NCBI GenBank assembly: GCA_020201235.1
Contig: JAIVHD010000034.1
Coordinates: 1-6,445 of the forward strand
Reading direction: 5' to 3'
Source of the DNA: Lysobacteraceae bacterium
Lineage (GTDB): Bacteria > Pseudomonadota > Gammaproteobacteria > Xanthomonadales > Wenzhouxiangellaceae
DNA: 6,445 nt
Part shown: in pieces, positions 6,250-6,445 of the stretch
Numbering within the stretch: position 1 is the stretch's first letter
Layout of the letters: each line of letters starts with the position of its first letter
Made by a program: the position numbers and the translations under genes
Notes under the pieces: model-generated
Told to the model about the DNA's origin: nothing
What the model saw: only the letters and a program-made list of their open reading frames with translations
Database searches by the model: none

Positions 6250-6445
6250 TTACTTATGGGGTGCTGCGTAGTGATCCAATACGACCCGGGCAGTGCACCG
6301 ATCGGGAAATCACGGAGCGCTGGCTAGTGGGCCATGCGGTTAATTAGGTAACACTCAGAGCCACTGTGCCGGTGCGAATCAAGGCGCGTTTCGCAGGGAA
6401 TGGCCGCTCCCTTGCCAAGAAACGCAACGCCGAGTCGCGCCGGCA
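6250..6445. other. Stretch upstream of the peptidase with no supported gene
   Basis: All three minus-strand frames contain stops, and the plus-strand reading frames are short with no ribosome site or family motif. The promoter for the minus-strand peptidase-ligase genes should lie here or inside the enzyme remnant, but I find no convincing -35/-10 pair. No tRNA, repeat or strong hairpin was seen. Confidence 0.4.

Overview
The window looks like chromosomal DNA from a GC-rich (roughly 60% by eye) proteobacterium, probably a gammaproteobacterium. That guess rests on codon use, Shine-Dalgarno-type starts and the gene families present; no rRNA or other taxonomic marker is available. Six of the seven convincing genes lie on the minus strand. 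Only the first gene, at the left end, is on the plus strand.

Layout from right to left, in the minus-strand direction of reading. Bases 6250-6445 hold no gene I can support; every frame is closed by stops. At about 6070-6249 there is what appears to be the decayed C-terminal tail of a PLP-dependent Cys/Met-metabolism enzyme. Next comes a C39-like (papain-fold) cysteine peptidase (5322-6077), followed after only two bases by a RimK-type ATP-grasp amidoligase with the RLAN N-terminal domain (3838-5319). A 343-base gap contains a GC-rich palindrome resembling a dispersed intergenic repeat. After it come an N-formylglutamate amidohydrolase-family metallohydrolase (2814-3494) and a likely intrinsic terminator (about 2745-2764). 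Then come a small four-helix membrane protein of the DUF2165 type (2135-2623) and a complete Xre-RES toxin-antitoxin pair (antitoxin 1626-2069, toxin 939-1613) with its own promoter and a set of TTGACAA boxes. Convergent to the toxin lies an unrecognised plus-strand protein (150-827). Bases 1-100 are open in several short frames and could hold the edge of another gene, but I cannot assign one.

How the genes may work together: the peptidase, the ATP-grasp ligase and the formylglutamate-type amidohydrolase fit a pathway that ligates amino acids, plausibly glutamate-like, onto a peptide, protein or small molecule and then trims or hydrolyses the amide product. Ligase plus peptidase is a known kind of pairing for RLAN-type RimK proteins; the substrate is unknown. 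The Xre-RES pair is an independent addiction/stress module that would target NAD+ if the toxin is active. The most notable points are the ligase-peptidase-hydrolase set, the enzyme remnant under the peptidase start, the apparent loss of the family serine in the RES toxin, and the repeat architecture of the toxin-antitoxin promoter.
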